NCBI GenBank assembly: GCA_004151065.3
Contig: NWUY0300000893.1
Coordinates: forward strand, 6,887-23,447
Direction of reading: 5' to 3'
DNA: 16,561 bases
DNA from: Larix sibirica
Taxonomy: Eukaryota > Streptophyta > Pinopsida > Pinales > Pinaceae
Position numbers and translations under genes: made by a program
The notes under the pieces: model-generated
Told to the model about the DNA's origin: nothing
The model's database searches: none
Seen by the model: only the letters and a program-made list of their open reading frames with translations
Shown here: piece by piece, positions 1-9,101 of the stretch
Numbering within the stretch: position 1 is the first letter of the stretch
Layout of the letters: the number at the start of each line of letters is the position of its first letter

Positions 1-1528
1 AGTAGGATCCTAGATAAATATTGATTAAAAGTAGAAAATCTAACACTAATATGTTACAAGTCAAGATTCTGGTGGAGAGACTAGAAATGCACTCAAGGGA
101 GGGGCTCATGTCTAAATAAGGATGACTATAATATCTTAAAGCTTAGGAATCCATGGGGAAGGAAAAACTTGTGAAAATGACCTTAAATGTCAACCGAGGT
201 AAAAAATATTTTCTATCTACTTGAATATTTCTTGCCTCATTGAGCTTGAGCCGTGCTCAAGGCACAACACTTGTGAAGGTGGTTTCATTGGTTGGTTGGA
301 AAATTAACACTAGGGTGTGATTTCACCTTGTTCATTGAATATCAATTCGTGGGGTGGAGCAATTTTGGTTCATTGCCTTGCCTCTCAATAGATAAAGGTT
401 ATAAGTACATTACATTTATACTTGTAATTTAGGCATTACTAGTTATCTTATGTGGATGATGTAGTTGTATATATTCTTTATGGATTCATTGCATGTCCCT
501 TGCATTGTGTTCCCATTGGACTCTTATATTGAATGCTTGGTGCTAGATTTGGATTTCATAGTTGAGGATCCTTAGAGAAAATCCCAACCTTCTTTGCTTG
601 AGATGCATCTTTTACTTCTTTCACTTGCTTTTATATGTATCGTATACGTTCTTGCTATCATATGCTTGTTGATGATCCTCGAGGCACTTTTTGTGTTGGT
701 GATTGTGGAATGGGAGATTTGAACCTCAATCCCTAACCTATGAGGAATACTTTGTGATGACAATGTATTAGAGTTTTCTCTCCAACTTTTCTTCTCTCTC
801 TTTTCCTATTTTTCCTACTATATTTTTGCTCTCATCTCCATTGATTGGTTCTATCTATGGCATTACCTTGAGGAGTCCCTAACTCATGATGAATTCTTCC
901 AAGATGGAACTCATCAACACTCCTTCCTTGTATCTTCTATGGGGTAGTGGTATTGGTTGTTGAATCTTATAGACTGCAACTACGTGATTGCTTCCTCAAT
1001 CATCTCTACGGGGTTTTGTTCTAATTATTATAAGATTCTCTTTTTCACTCATTGTCCCCTAGTTGACTATGTTAGACCTGTACATATATCAGATTGCCTT
1101 AGGGAAAAGAAGAACTAGGTAACACCCTGAATAGCATTTACAATCTCACCTCTAGACTTCCATAATCTCATCACAATGACTTCATCTCACTTCTATCACA
1201 TTTTATTCTTTGACAATTTGTGTCTCTCCCTATATCACTAGGTCCATATTGGGCTCGTCGCTTATTTCCTTCACTTCTAGTTCATAAGTCTCACCCTCTC
1301 CCTCCACTCACTAGCATCATGTTGGTATTTCCATCTCTCGCCTTAATAGGCATCACACTAGTATCCCTGCCTCTCACACAATTGATTTCTCTATGTTAGC
1401 ATTGTCACCACTTGCCATGTCTTCAACATGATCTTCCATTGTAGTTAAGATTGCTTATTGTTGTCTTATTTGAGTAATTAAATATCATAGTTTAGTTGTT
1501 GCTTGAATTTCATAGAAGTTAGAAATGT
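1..1528. other. AT-rich spacer, no recognisable gene
   Basis: I find no long open frame and no recognisable protein family on either strand. A 63-codon minus-strand open stretch at 572-763 has no recognisable motif and looks like chance. The stretch has pyrimidine-rich patches (about 780-840 and 1130-1400) but no terminal repeats or tandem structure that I can delimit. It is the upstream flank of the gypsy insertion. It may be older transposon debris, but I cannot assign it. Confidence 0.6.
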
Positions 1529-1533
1529 GTGTC
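1529..1533. repeat. Target-site duplication, left copy (GTGTC)
   Basis: The five bases GTGTC lie directly before the 5' LTR and recur directly after the 3' LTR at 7187-7191. Five bp is the usual duplication length for Ty3/gypsy integrases. The LTR limits were set first from the primer site and polypurine tract, and the match then fell exactly at both outer edges. Confidence 0.85.
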
Positions 1534-1813
1534 TAGACCAACATGAAGGGTGCACTACTTCATTGGCCACTCTCAATGAGCAAGGCGCTCCTTCTAAGGA
1601 GACATTATCTACTTCTTCATCTCCTATGTGAACATAAATTTATGTAACCAATTCAATTATTTATATAGGTTAAAGTATGCCTTGTCTATAAAAGGCTCAC
1701 CTATCTCAATAATAAAGCAGATGGTATTTTTTCTGAGCTTCTCATTGCTCATTGTATTTTTCATTTATGCATTATGAGTTCAATATTATTTGTTCAGATA
1801 TGTTTCTAGATCA
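1534..1813 (+). repeat. 5' LTR
   Basis: This 280-bp block aligns without net gaps to 6907-7186 at a constant offset of 5373 bases and about 83% identity. It starts TA where the 3' copy starts TG, and ends CA where the 3' copy ends TA. Each copy therefore keeps one intact end of the canonical TG...CA termini, and each altered end is one transition away. It ends two bases before the primer binding site, the usual spacing. It contains a TATA box at 1687 within a 51-bp stretch (1665-1715) that is identical in both LTRs. Confidence 0.92.
1687..1694 (+). promoter_or_regulatory. LTR TATA box (TATAAAAG)
   Basis: TATAAAAG occurs at the same place in both LTRs (here and at 7060-7067), about 127 bp before the LTR end. 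A TATA box in the middle of an LTR is expected to set the start of the genomic transcript about 30 bp downstream. It lies inside the longest run of identity between the two LTRs. Confidence 0.7.
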
Positions 1814-1815
1814 AT

Positions 1816-1827
1816 TGGTATCGGAGC
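1816..1827 (+). other. Primer binding site, initiator tRNA-Met type
   Basis: TGGTATCGGAGC lies two bases past the 5' LTR. It matches the common plant retrotransposon primer site TGGTATCAGAGC, complementary to the 3' end of initiator methionine tRNA, with one A-to-G difference. This is where minus-strand DNA synthesis would have started. Confidence 0.88.
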
Positions 1828-2005
1828 CTAGACCCATAGGCTTCCACATCAAAGGTTTATACATCAAACCATCCATAATTTTGTTTTGGTTTCCAATCTC
1901 AATTTCCTCTACCCAGTCCTCGATCAAGGGTTCTACATCCCTCTTTAGGGTTTTGTAAGTGAAGTTTGGTGTTACGACCTCCATATAGGGTTTAATTCAA
2001 TTTTC

Positions 2006-2231
2006 CTTGTGCCCTTCATAAGGAGTCAACCAGTCTATTGCACCCTTCTCGTGAACTCAGTCACTGTCTTGTGCCCTTCTCAGGGATTTGTTCTAGTTCT
2101 CTTGCCTCCTTCTAATAGACGTTTCCAAATCATTTGCACCCTCTTCAGGGACTCCTCCTATATCAATATTTCACCCTCCTCAAGGACCTCTTGAAATACA
2201 TTTGCATCATCCTCGAGGACTTAGCAAGTGA
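2006..2231 (+). repeat. Imperfect ~32-bp tandem array (about 7 units) in gypsy leader
   Basis: Units begin near 2006, 2037, 2068, 2100, 2132, 2168 and 2200. Each opens with a variant of TTTGCACCCT followed by TCTTCAGGGACT-like sequence. Spacing is 31-32 bp, with one 36-bp unit. Two more degenerate units may begin near 1930 and 1970. The period is not a multiple of three and the units are read through in shifting frames, which argues against a coding role. The array lies between the primer site and gag, in the expected 5' leader of the genomic RNA, and abuts the next array. Confidence 0.7.
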
Positions 2232-2232
2232 A

Positions 2233-2553
2233 TCTTCGTCATTGCAGTCCAGATCTAGAATTTTCAGTACCCCCTCTTGGTGAGCCTTGGCTCTAGGCGC
2301 CTCTTCATTCTGTTGTAGTCCAAATCTAGGGTTTCCAGTACCTCCCTAGGTGCACCTTAGCTTCAGGAGCCTCTTCCTTTTGTTGCAGTCCAAATTTAGG
2401 CTTTCCAGTACCCTCTATGAGTGCGACTTAGATCTAGGAGCCTCTTCCATTCATTGCAGTCGAGTTCTAGGATTTTTTGTGCCCTCTATCAATGTGCCTT
2501 GGCTCCAAGAGAATCTTCATGCCATTGCAGTTCCAAGTCTAGGGTTTTCACCC
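2233..2553 (+). repeat. Imperfect ~70-bp tandem array (about 4.5 units) in gypsy leader
   Basis: Units begin at 2233, 2302, 2372, 2443 and 2514 (periods 69, 70, 71, 71), each with TCTTC. Each then has a GCAGTCCAAATCTAGGGTTT-like core, a CCAGTACCCTC-like segment and a TTGGCTCTAGGAGCC-like end. The last unit is cut short after about 40 bp. The open frames crossing it (for example 2350-2592 and 2421-2705) come from the repetition in different frames and are not credible genes. It lies in the presumed untranslated leader just upstream of gag. Confidence 0.8.
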
Positions 2554-2622
2554 TTCTCCCATTACGCCCTTGCTCAAATTGTTGCTCCTTAGTCTCAGAT
2601 TACACAACATCTTATGAAAATC

Positions 2623-3409
2623 ATGCCTCCTCACCAAAACCTATCTCCATAGGACTCTCCCTCGCATTTGTCCTCTCCTATCGAGGACTTAGCTCTAGCT
2701 CTTAATGAGCTCAAGCGTCTAGAACAAAGACGCTTTGCATGGCCTATGCAATTTGACACTTGCTTCCAACTACCCAAATTCTCAAGACAAATGAATGGTG
2801 AAGCAGTGGAATCCTGGATCCATATCCTCTCCACATATTTTAAGACAAGTTCCAATCTAGAGGAGGAGGATAAGCTATAGATTGCTAGTTTGAAATTATA
2901 GGGCACTTCTCATGTCCGATGGGATACTGAGCTATAAATTCCCTCACTAGTGATTGATTTGGGTACAATAAAGGATTCAAAGCCACAACCTAACACTTCT
3001 CTGGATGCTTTCTATCAGGCGTTACGGAGACGCTTATATCATCCCAGGTATAAAGTAGAATCTTCTTGCTTGTTGGTTGTTGCTCCGCCAACTCTCGAGT
3101 CAGTCCGTCCAAAGCTACATTGATGTCTTCTAGAAGTGACATATCCAGGTCTATTTTAGCGATCTAGAAGAGGTATTAATTGTAAAGTTCAATTTTTGTT
3201 TATTATTAATTCTTAGACATGAGGTGGAATTTTTTGATAGCATGTTGCTGGACAAGGCCTTCCTTCGGGCCTTAGTCACAGAATGCAAGGTGGATCCCAA
3301 AATACAATCTCCTCAAACTAAACTCGGGCCTTCTACGTTTGCTTCATCCGCACCCTCTTCACCCATAAATGCTCCCTAGTGCACTCTCCACAAGACCAAT
3401 TCTCACTCC
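2623..3409 (+). pseudogene. gag: Gypsy gag (capsid) remnant
   Basis: Reading from the ATG at 2623 gives a retrotransposon Gag-like region. It includes FQLPKFS near 2770, WIHILSTYF near 2815, the segment EEEDKL then IASLKL, and WDTEL near 2920. This is the usual pattern of the Retrotrans_gag family, the structural protein of the cytoplasmic particle. Stops interrupt it at 2650, 2878, 2899 and 2935; the last three sit where the family commonly has glutamine, consistent with C-to-T changes. Later gag-like fragments (DAFYQALRRR near 3005, KAFLRAL near 3257) need frame changes. I see no CCHC zinc knuckle. A start at 2614 in the same frame is equally possible. Confidence 0.8.
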
Positions 3410-3412
3410 TCT

Positions 3413-4066
3413 ATGAAATTTCAAGATCTTAAGAACCTACAACTTACCAAGACTCTCTTTGTGGACACTTCTCAGACCTCTTCAGTAACAAAATCAAATC
3501 TCATTTCTCTTAACAATCTGACCAAACCTAATCCTTCACTTATTCACATGACCATTGGTGACACCATCACATCTACGACCCCTCTGTTCACCCATAATTG
3601 TCAAATCAAGAATGTCTTGGCTACATTGATTGTAGACAGTGGAAGTCAAAAGAACCTCGTCTCCTAGGATTTGGTGCAGCACCTCAATCTTCCCACTTCA
3701 CTTCACCCTCCCTCTTACCAATTGGGTTGGGTGCAAAAGGATGGATCTTTCCTTACCATCTCCCACCACTGTGTGGTGACCTTTGCAGCTAGCCCTTTTC
3801 GCAATATAGTCATCTATGATGTTTCTCCATTCGATTGTGTTGACCTCTTGCTTGGTCTCCCTTACCAACAACAATTCCACATTGCTTATCATGCTAAATC
3901 TCACCAGTATCATATGCAACAAGACAATCACACCTATGTACTTACCTCTTCTGCTGCCAAGAAGTCCACCCCTCTCACTGGTAAGGAGGACCTCAAACAA
4001 GTCATCCTGAATCAATGTGTTTTTGTTTGTTTAGTCCACCCTATTAATCCAGACAATCTTAAATAA
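3413..4066 (+). pseudogene. Gypsy aspartic protease remnant
   Basis: The frame contains IVDSGSQKNLVS with the catalytic DSG triad at 3635-3643. This matches the retropepsin signature of gypsy proteases, which is typically followed by a hydrophobic N-[FL]-[IV] stretch. The family cuts the Gag-Pol precursor into its working parts. The frame is broken by TAG at 3668, continues in the same frame (LVQHLNLP, then DLLLGLPYQQQ near 3850, resembling the DVILGMPWL region after the protease) and ends at TAA 4064. It leads into the N-terminal spacer of RT. Confidence 0.8.
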
Positions 4067-4069
4067 CTC

Positions 4070-5360
4070 GTTCCTCCTAATATGGCCCCTCTCCTACAAG
4101 ATTTTGTGGATGTGTTTGCTCCTCCCATAGGCCTCCCCCTCCTCAATCCATTGATCATACTAATAATATTATTCCTGGGGCATCCCCACCCAATGATCCT
4201 TCCTACCATTTGGCTCTGCACGAGGCTATAGAGATTGAACAACAAATTACCCAATTACTTTTCTGTGGCCACATCCAACCCATCTCCTCTCTGTGTGCTT
4301 CCCCAACCCTTCATCATCCCAAACAAATAATCTAAGGACTGGTGCATGGTTACAGACTATCATGCCCTTAATAAAGCCACTGTTAAGAACTGATACCTGC
4401 CCCCTTCCCTGAATTGAGGACTTGCTAAACCACTTGCGGGTTGCTTGCTTTTTCACTAATATTGACTTGACAACATGCTACCATCAAGTCCAGTTGGACG
4501 CAAAAAACACCTGAAAGACAAAATTTGATACAAAGTTTGGGTTTTATGCGTGGCTTGTCATGCCCTTCGAGCTAACTAATGCTCTGACCATATTCATGAG
4601 GCTAATTAACGGCATTTTTAGGCCACATTTGGGCAAATTTGTGATTGTTTATTTAGATGGCATATTGGTTTTTAGCTCTTCCTCGGTAGAGCTCCTTCAA
4701 CATGTGCACACCATCCTTGAGCTTCTCTGTACCCACCAAATGTAGTTAAAGGAAAATAAGTCTTATTTTGGCCAACCCTCAGTTTAGTGCTTGGGGTTTA
4801 TTTTGGATCGAGAGGGTGTATGCCTTGATACTGCTCGTGTTCAGGCTTTGGCACAATGGTTGACACCTTCCAGTGCTCTAGAATTTAAAATATTCATGGG
4901 AGGTATCATCTTCAACTAGAAGTTTGTGCCCCATTTCTCTAACTTGGCACATCCCCTTCATCACATATCCAACCAAGCTAAGTTTATTTGGAGTCTTGAA
5001 GTTGAGCACCAATTCCAAATGCTCAAAGTTTCCTTGTGTTCCGGTCTTGTGCTTAAGTTTCCATATCTATCCCAGCCCTTTGAAATATAAACGGATGCAT
5101 CTCAGTTTTCCATTGGAGCCATGCTTAAACAGGGAGGCCATCCTGTAACCTATCACTTAGAGACCCTTTTGGATGCCAAATTGAACTACAATACTTATGA
5201 CAACGAATTTGATAGTTTGGTTCAATATTCAAAGCAATGGTGGCACTATATTTGTGGAAAGAAAATGGTCCTTCATACAGATCACCACTCCCTCATATTT
5301 ACCAATTCTCAAAGTAAGATGCAGGAATGTAATCTAAAGTGGGAATCCCATATCTCATAG
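4070..5360 (+). pseudogene. Gypsy reverse transcriptase and RNase H remnant
   Basis: RT motifs appear in order: IDHTNNIIPG near 4150 (the usual entry to gypsy RT), DYHALNKATVKN near 4357-4392, DLTTCYHQVQLDA near 4463, MPFELTNA at 4560, and the active-site box YLDGILVFS at 4650-4676. The second catalytic aspartate of YLDD has become glycine. From about 4450 to 5360 a single frame can be read with stops near 4514, 4743, 4785, 4917 and 5088. RNase H follows, with TDASQFSIGAML at 5091 and LHTDHHSL near 5269. In the family this enzyme copies the genomic RNA into DNA and removes the RNA strand. At least two frame changes occur before 4450. This copy cannot be active. Confidence 0.9.
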
Positions 5361-5543
5361 AATCACATGGTGATTAAATACAAGAAGGGAACTATAAACA
5401 AAATGGTTGATATTTTTAGCTAACCACCAACTCAGGTACTCTAAATATTAGAAGTGCGATGTGTGTCATATGATACTTCAAAATAAATGTATGTGGAGGA
5501 TCCTCATTTTGATGAAATCTAGGCCACTTTAAATCAACCCATA

Positions 5544-6640
5544 GTGGTGAACCAAATGCCTTTTTTGGATAACACTATCTGTGAAGGTTGGCTCTATAAA
5601 CTCAACCAGCTCGGTGCCTCTCAATATGAGGATTGCCTAGTCTTGATTCGTGAGGCTCACACCTTAATGTGCGATGGAAATTTTGGGTACCACCAAGACC
5701 ATTCAAAACTTACAGTGCCACTTCTATTGTCCTACACAAGCAAGTGGAACTTTTTATTCATGTTTTCCCCCTCTACTACCAAAGCAAGCCTTCCAAACCT
5801 TGGGAGCCCATTTCCATGGAATTTTTTAGTGGCTTCCCAACCACCTTGTGAAGGCATGATTCCATTTAGGTGGTTATCTATTGGTTTTTCAAAGATGGCC
5901 ATTTTTCTCATGCCATAATACCACCTCTGCTGCTCAAACTGCGAAGCTCTTTTTTCAACACATCTGGACACATTTTGTCCTACCCAACAACATAATTTCT
6001 TATAGGGATTTATGTTTTCTTAGTTACTTTTGGTGCACCTTGTGGTCTCTCCTTGGCTTCCAGCTTCACTTTTCCACTGCCTTCCATCCCTAGTTCGATG
6101 GTCAAACTGAAGTGGTGAACCCCATCTTGATTCATTCCCTCCACATCTACTTTTCCAAGAACCACCGGTGGGATTCCTATTTGCATCTTATCCAACACAA
6201 CTATAATTGCACCATTCACTCCTCTACCAACCTATCTCCCTTCGATGTCTATTTGGGTTATCAACCATTATCTCCCTCTAAAATGCCTCTCACTCTCACC
6301 CCTTCTGGTTCTGCACATCAACAACGATACAACACTCATCCCAACATTTTACTCAGACCTTGACTCACAAGCAAACTTAAGTTTCAACTGCTCTCATAAT
6401 CACCCAAGCCCATGCTAAACAAGGTCATGATAGACAACGCACACCTTTGTTCTTTCAACCAGGGGACTGAGTTTGGCTCTTGTTGGACAAGCAATGCTTC
6501 AAGAGCTAACAACATAAGCTCCATCCGCTCTGCTATGGTCCTTACACTGTTATGGATCATATTGGTGAGAATGCATATCGATTAGATATTCCTTCTCAAC
6601 TAGGAATCCGCGATGTGATCATTGTAAACAATTTGAAGTT
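5544..6640 (+). pseudogene. Gypsy integrase remnant
   Basis: The N-terminal segment GWLYKLNQL with LIREAHTL (5590-5670) matches the start of the integrase zinc-binding domain. The second histidine of the usual GHFG is replaced by asparagine, and the CxxC part is scrambled by frame changes. The core is recognised by KPWEPISMEFFSGFPTT (other frame, about 5790-5845), TAKLFFQHIW near 5940, the SYRD segment near 5998, STAFHP followed by FDGQTEVVN near 6074-6120, and IHSSTNLSPFDV near 6214. The usual catalytic aspartate of SDRD is now tyrosine, while the glutamate in DGQTEVVN is kept. The C-terminal GPY/F module reads YGPYTVMDHIGENAYRLDIP at 6534-6593. The enzyme family inserts the cDNA into the chromosome; this copy is dead. 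Confidence 0.88.
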
Positions 6641-6716
6641 GTTTCAAGCACCTCTCCTATTGGAATCAGTCAATGTGCATCATCCAGCGGACAACATTCC
6701 TGATTTTCAGCCACCA

Positions 6717-6869
6717 TTCTGCATAGACACCATCTTGGATACTCAAACCAGAACTACCAAGAAGCAACAACACATCTCACATCTTGGCAGTTGTAAAGGG
6801 AACCCACCAACTCAAGCTAAATGGATCTCCTTTGATGCCTTGCAGTGCCACTTCCCTCGTCTCATCTCG
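6717..6869 (+). pseudogene. Degenerate chromodomain-like tail of integrase
   Basis: After the integrase module comes ILDTQTRTTKKQQHISHL, then CKGNPPTQAKW and later FPRLI. This follows the layout of the group of plant chromovirus chromodomains whose tail reads roughly IL-x-R-T-x..YLVKWKG-x-P-x-x-x-A-TW...FP-x-L. Such domains tether integration to histone marks. The second aromatic position (the W of WKG) reads as C and the Y/L pair is altered, so chromatin binding would be doubtful even before the upstream breaks. The call rests on spacing, KG-P-A-W and position in the polyprotein. Confidence 0.6.
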
Positions 6870-6892
6870 AAGGTGAGGACGCTTTCGAACTT

Positions 6893-6906
6893 AAAAAGGG
6901 AGGGAT
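6893..6906 (+). other. Polypurine tract
   Basis: AAAAAGGGAGGGAT directly precedes the TG that opens the 3' LTR. The purine run is the RNase H-resistant primer for plus-strand DNA synthesis in LTR retrotransposons. Its exact contact with 6907 fixes the LTR start. Confidence 0.88.
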
Positions 6907-7186
6907 TGGGACAACATGAAGGGCACACTCCTTCATTGGCCACTCTCAATGATTAGGGTGCTCCTTCTAATGAGTCACTATCTACTTCTTCATTTGTTGT
7001 GTGAATAGAAAGTGTTGTAACTAATTCAATTAGTTAGATAGGTTAAAGTATGCCTTGTCTATAAAAGGCTCACCTATCTCAATAATAACTTGGATGGTCT
7101 TTTATCTAAGTTTCTCATTATTCATTGTGCTTTTCATTTCTACATTCTTAGTTCAATATTATTTGTTCAGATTTATTTGCATATTA
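6907..7186 (+). repeat. 3' LTR
   Basis: This is the partner of 1534-1813, the same length with no net gaps and about 83% identity. It begins TG right after the polypurine tract and ends TA where the 5' copy has CA. It carries the same TATA box at 7060-7067 and is followed at once by the duplicated target bases. Confidence 0.92.
7060..7067 (+). promoter_or_regulatory. 3' LTR TATA box
   Basis: TATAAAAG lies at the same offset as in the 5' LTR. In a 3' LTR it could drive transcription outward into the downstream spacer, toward the LINE; no gene lies there to use it. Confidence 0.55.
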
Positions 7187-7191
7187 GTGTC
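7187..7191. repeat. Target-site duplication, right copy (GTGTC)
   Basis: These five bases directly follow the 3' LTR and are identical to 1529-1533. The copies are still perfect although the LTRs have diverged by about 17%, which is unremarkable for five bases. Confidence 0.85.
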
Positions 7192-8945
7192 TTCACTCCC
7201 ATCATTATTGTTATAATTTTGGGTTACTCTAAAAGTGTTTACACCATGTTTGGGGTGCTTCATGAGATTTGGGGTACATAGTATGTTCATTCCTTGGATG
7301 GTCCGATATGGATTGTAGCATGGCAGATGGTCTATGATGAATATGCTCACTTGTAATAGGTTTCTCTACTGATGGCATACCTCAATTGATCACTAGCTCA
7401 TTGTTATTTGCTAGGGCATTGTAGGTCTCTTGTTTGGATGGTGTACGGATTCCATGACAGCCACATGGAGGATTCATTTGGTGGGAGAACACCCTACATG
7501 ATAAGAGGAGCATTGTGCATTATGGAGGAGGGATACAAGCCCCAGATGTATTATGATTTCCTAGTTTCATGTTTGTAGGATTGGAGATGGCTCAGGGATT
7601 CTTAGGGCTTCGATTGTGTTCTTGTAGGGGGTAGCTTCCCTAGTAGAGTACTTGGATTTGGAGGATGGATGGAGTCCATAGAGGGTCGGGATGGAGTGGC
7701 ATGGACTTTATTAACATAGCTACATCACCTTGGATGACTATTGTGCACGACATCATCATTGGATCTTGACACTTGTACTCTAAGAGTGGATCACTTCAGT
7801 TACATGTGGCTTACTTTTGTTCGATAGGCTTGTTTGCAAGGCTTACGTTGACCTATGTTATGTTGTTGGCCTACCTTTTCTCTCATATAAATAAAGGAAG
7901 GAGAGAATCTTTCCAAACACATCACATCAACATATGTTTGTCCCTTCTTTGGAGTGCTCTCTTAGTGATGCACTAGGAATCATGAGGAAACCCTAGTGGA
8001 TAAGATGGGGAGGAGGTGGACAATTCCTTTGTCTTGAGATTCTTATTTCTACATTCAATATCTCTCTCTTGGGTGTTATGGTTTCTTGGTCTCTTGAAGT
8101 ATCTTAGATTATAGGGTTAGGGGAAAGCATTGGATGTATTTTGGGAATAAGAGGAGGAGAACTTATTACCTTGGATATAGTGTTGGAGGAATTCTTTCAC
8201 TTAGAGGAGTTAGCGTTTGTTGACTAACCCTAGCTAGGGCATCTTGGGTGGTTGGATTTTGTCCTAGCCTTGAAGGGAGTTTATGGCATGTATGTACTTA
8301 TTTCATTCAACATATATATTTTATATTTGTAGTTGTACACATGTGGTGTATATTGGAGATTTGATTTCAATATTTTATCTTCTTAGGATGGTTGTTTCCT
8401 ATAGCGATCCATGTCGCTAGTCAATGTAAAGGTCGTTATAAAAAAAATTGTTCTTTCTTTTTATAATTACTCCTACTCCATTGTAGCCTATACATTATTT
8501 TCCAATTGATAACATTCTAAATTTGCATAAGATTAATTTACAACACTCGAGAGGGACTACATTATTATCCTTCCTATATAAAAGACTAATATAATCTACA
8601 ATCTACTCAAAACACATATAAAAGTGTGTATTCACAAATACCTAGAATTCATAGTGTAAAATATTCATTTCCTTATAACCATTATAGGTACTCTTTAATA
8701 TTAAGAAAGTATATATAACTTATCAAACCTTAAAAACAATAAAATTTAACTTCCTTCTAACATGACAAATAAATAGATTACAATTCCAAATGTTTAACTC
8801 TCAATTATTTTTTCCTACAAATAAGGTACGTAGTTTAGTATACTTCTCTTTTAACAATGATTTACATCATCTTGTAATATAAATAAAATCAATAAATCTA
8901 TAATTCAACATTCAATTCCCAATCCTTCATTTAACATAAGGTATA
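7192..8945. other. Spacer, no recognisable gene
   Basis: No frame longer than about 70 codons and no protein motif is seen on either strand. The first 1.2 kb is G/T-rich on the + strand with mixed composition, and after about 8430 it becomes strongly AT-rich. A TATA-like motif lies at 7886. Near 8404 there is a small hairpin (AGCGA ... TCGCT). The stretch could be an undelimited old retroelement, but I found no terminal repeats, primer site or polypurine tract. Confidence 0.55.
7886..7897 (+). promoter_or_regulatory. TATA-like motif, possible LTR relic promoter
   Basis: TATAAATAAAGG follows a pyrimidine-rich stretch (CTACCTTTTCTCTCA) and is followed by AGGAGAGAA and a C/A-rich segment. This arrangement resembles the promoter-to-R region of many plant LTRs. 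No LTR ends could be found and no coding region follows, so this is a weak call. Confidence 0.25.
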
Positions 8946-9101
8946 TCAAATTTGGTGGAATAGCTGGGAGGTTATCGGTGGAGCTTTTCTCGGTTTTGGA
9001 GAAGTTTTTTGGAGTATTGAAGGTGTACGTTTAATCCTTTGGTAAGGGTACACGTAAGGTTTTTCTTTGGAAGTTTTGTTAGAGCTATTAAAGTTAGTGG
9101 A

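Larger units (their letters stand above)
1534..7186 (+). mobile_element. Decayed full-length Ty3/gypsy chromovirus-like LTR retrotransposon
   Basis: The element has two 280-bp LTRs, a primer binding site, a polypurine tract, a 5-bp target-site duplication, and remnants of gag, protease, RT, RNase H and integrase in the gypsy order (integrase after RNase H). After the integrase GPY/F module comes a chromodomain-like tail, which places it among chromoviruses. The short LTRs, total length of about 5.65 kb and initiator-Met primer site suggest the Reina lineage (inference). Every coding domain is broken by several stops and frameshifts, and key catalytic residues are lost, so it is non-autonomous. 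The LTRs differ at about 47 of 280 sites by hand alignment with no net indel, which makes this an old insertion. It sits in the same orientation as the LINE about 1.8 kb downstream. Confidence 0.93.

Noticed and set aside
572-763. 63-codon open frame on the minus strand
   Set aside because: It has no recognisable motif and low complexity of support. Open stretches of this length are expected by chance in 16 kb.
2350-2705. Overlapping plus-strand open frames (2350-2592 and 2421-2705) as possible small genes
   Set aside because: They arise from the 70-bp tandem array read in two frames and run into the gag start region; repeat periods are not multiples of three.
3698-4456. Minus-strand open frames at 3698-4015, 4012-4254 and 4247-4456
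   Set aside because: They are antisense shadows of the gypsy protease and RT remnant, which has clear family motifs on the plus strand.
7773-7976. 67-codon frame (MYSKSGSLQL...) as a small membrane protein
   Set aside because: A few hydrophobic stretches occur but there is no family likeness, and it overlaps a TATA-like, probably non-coding stretch.
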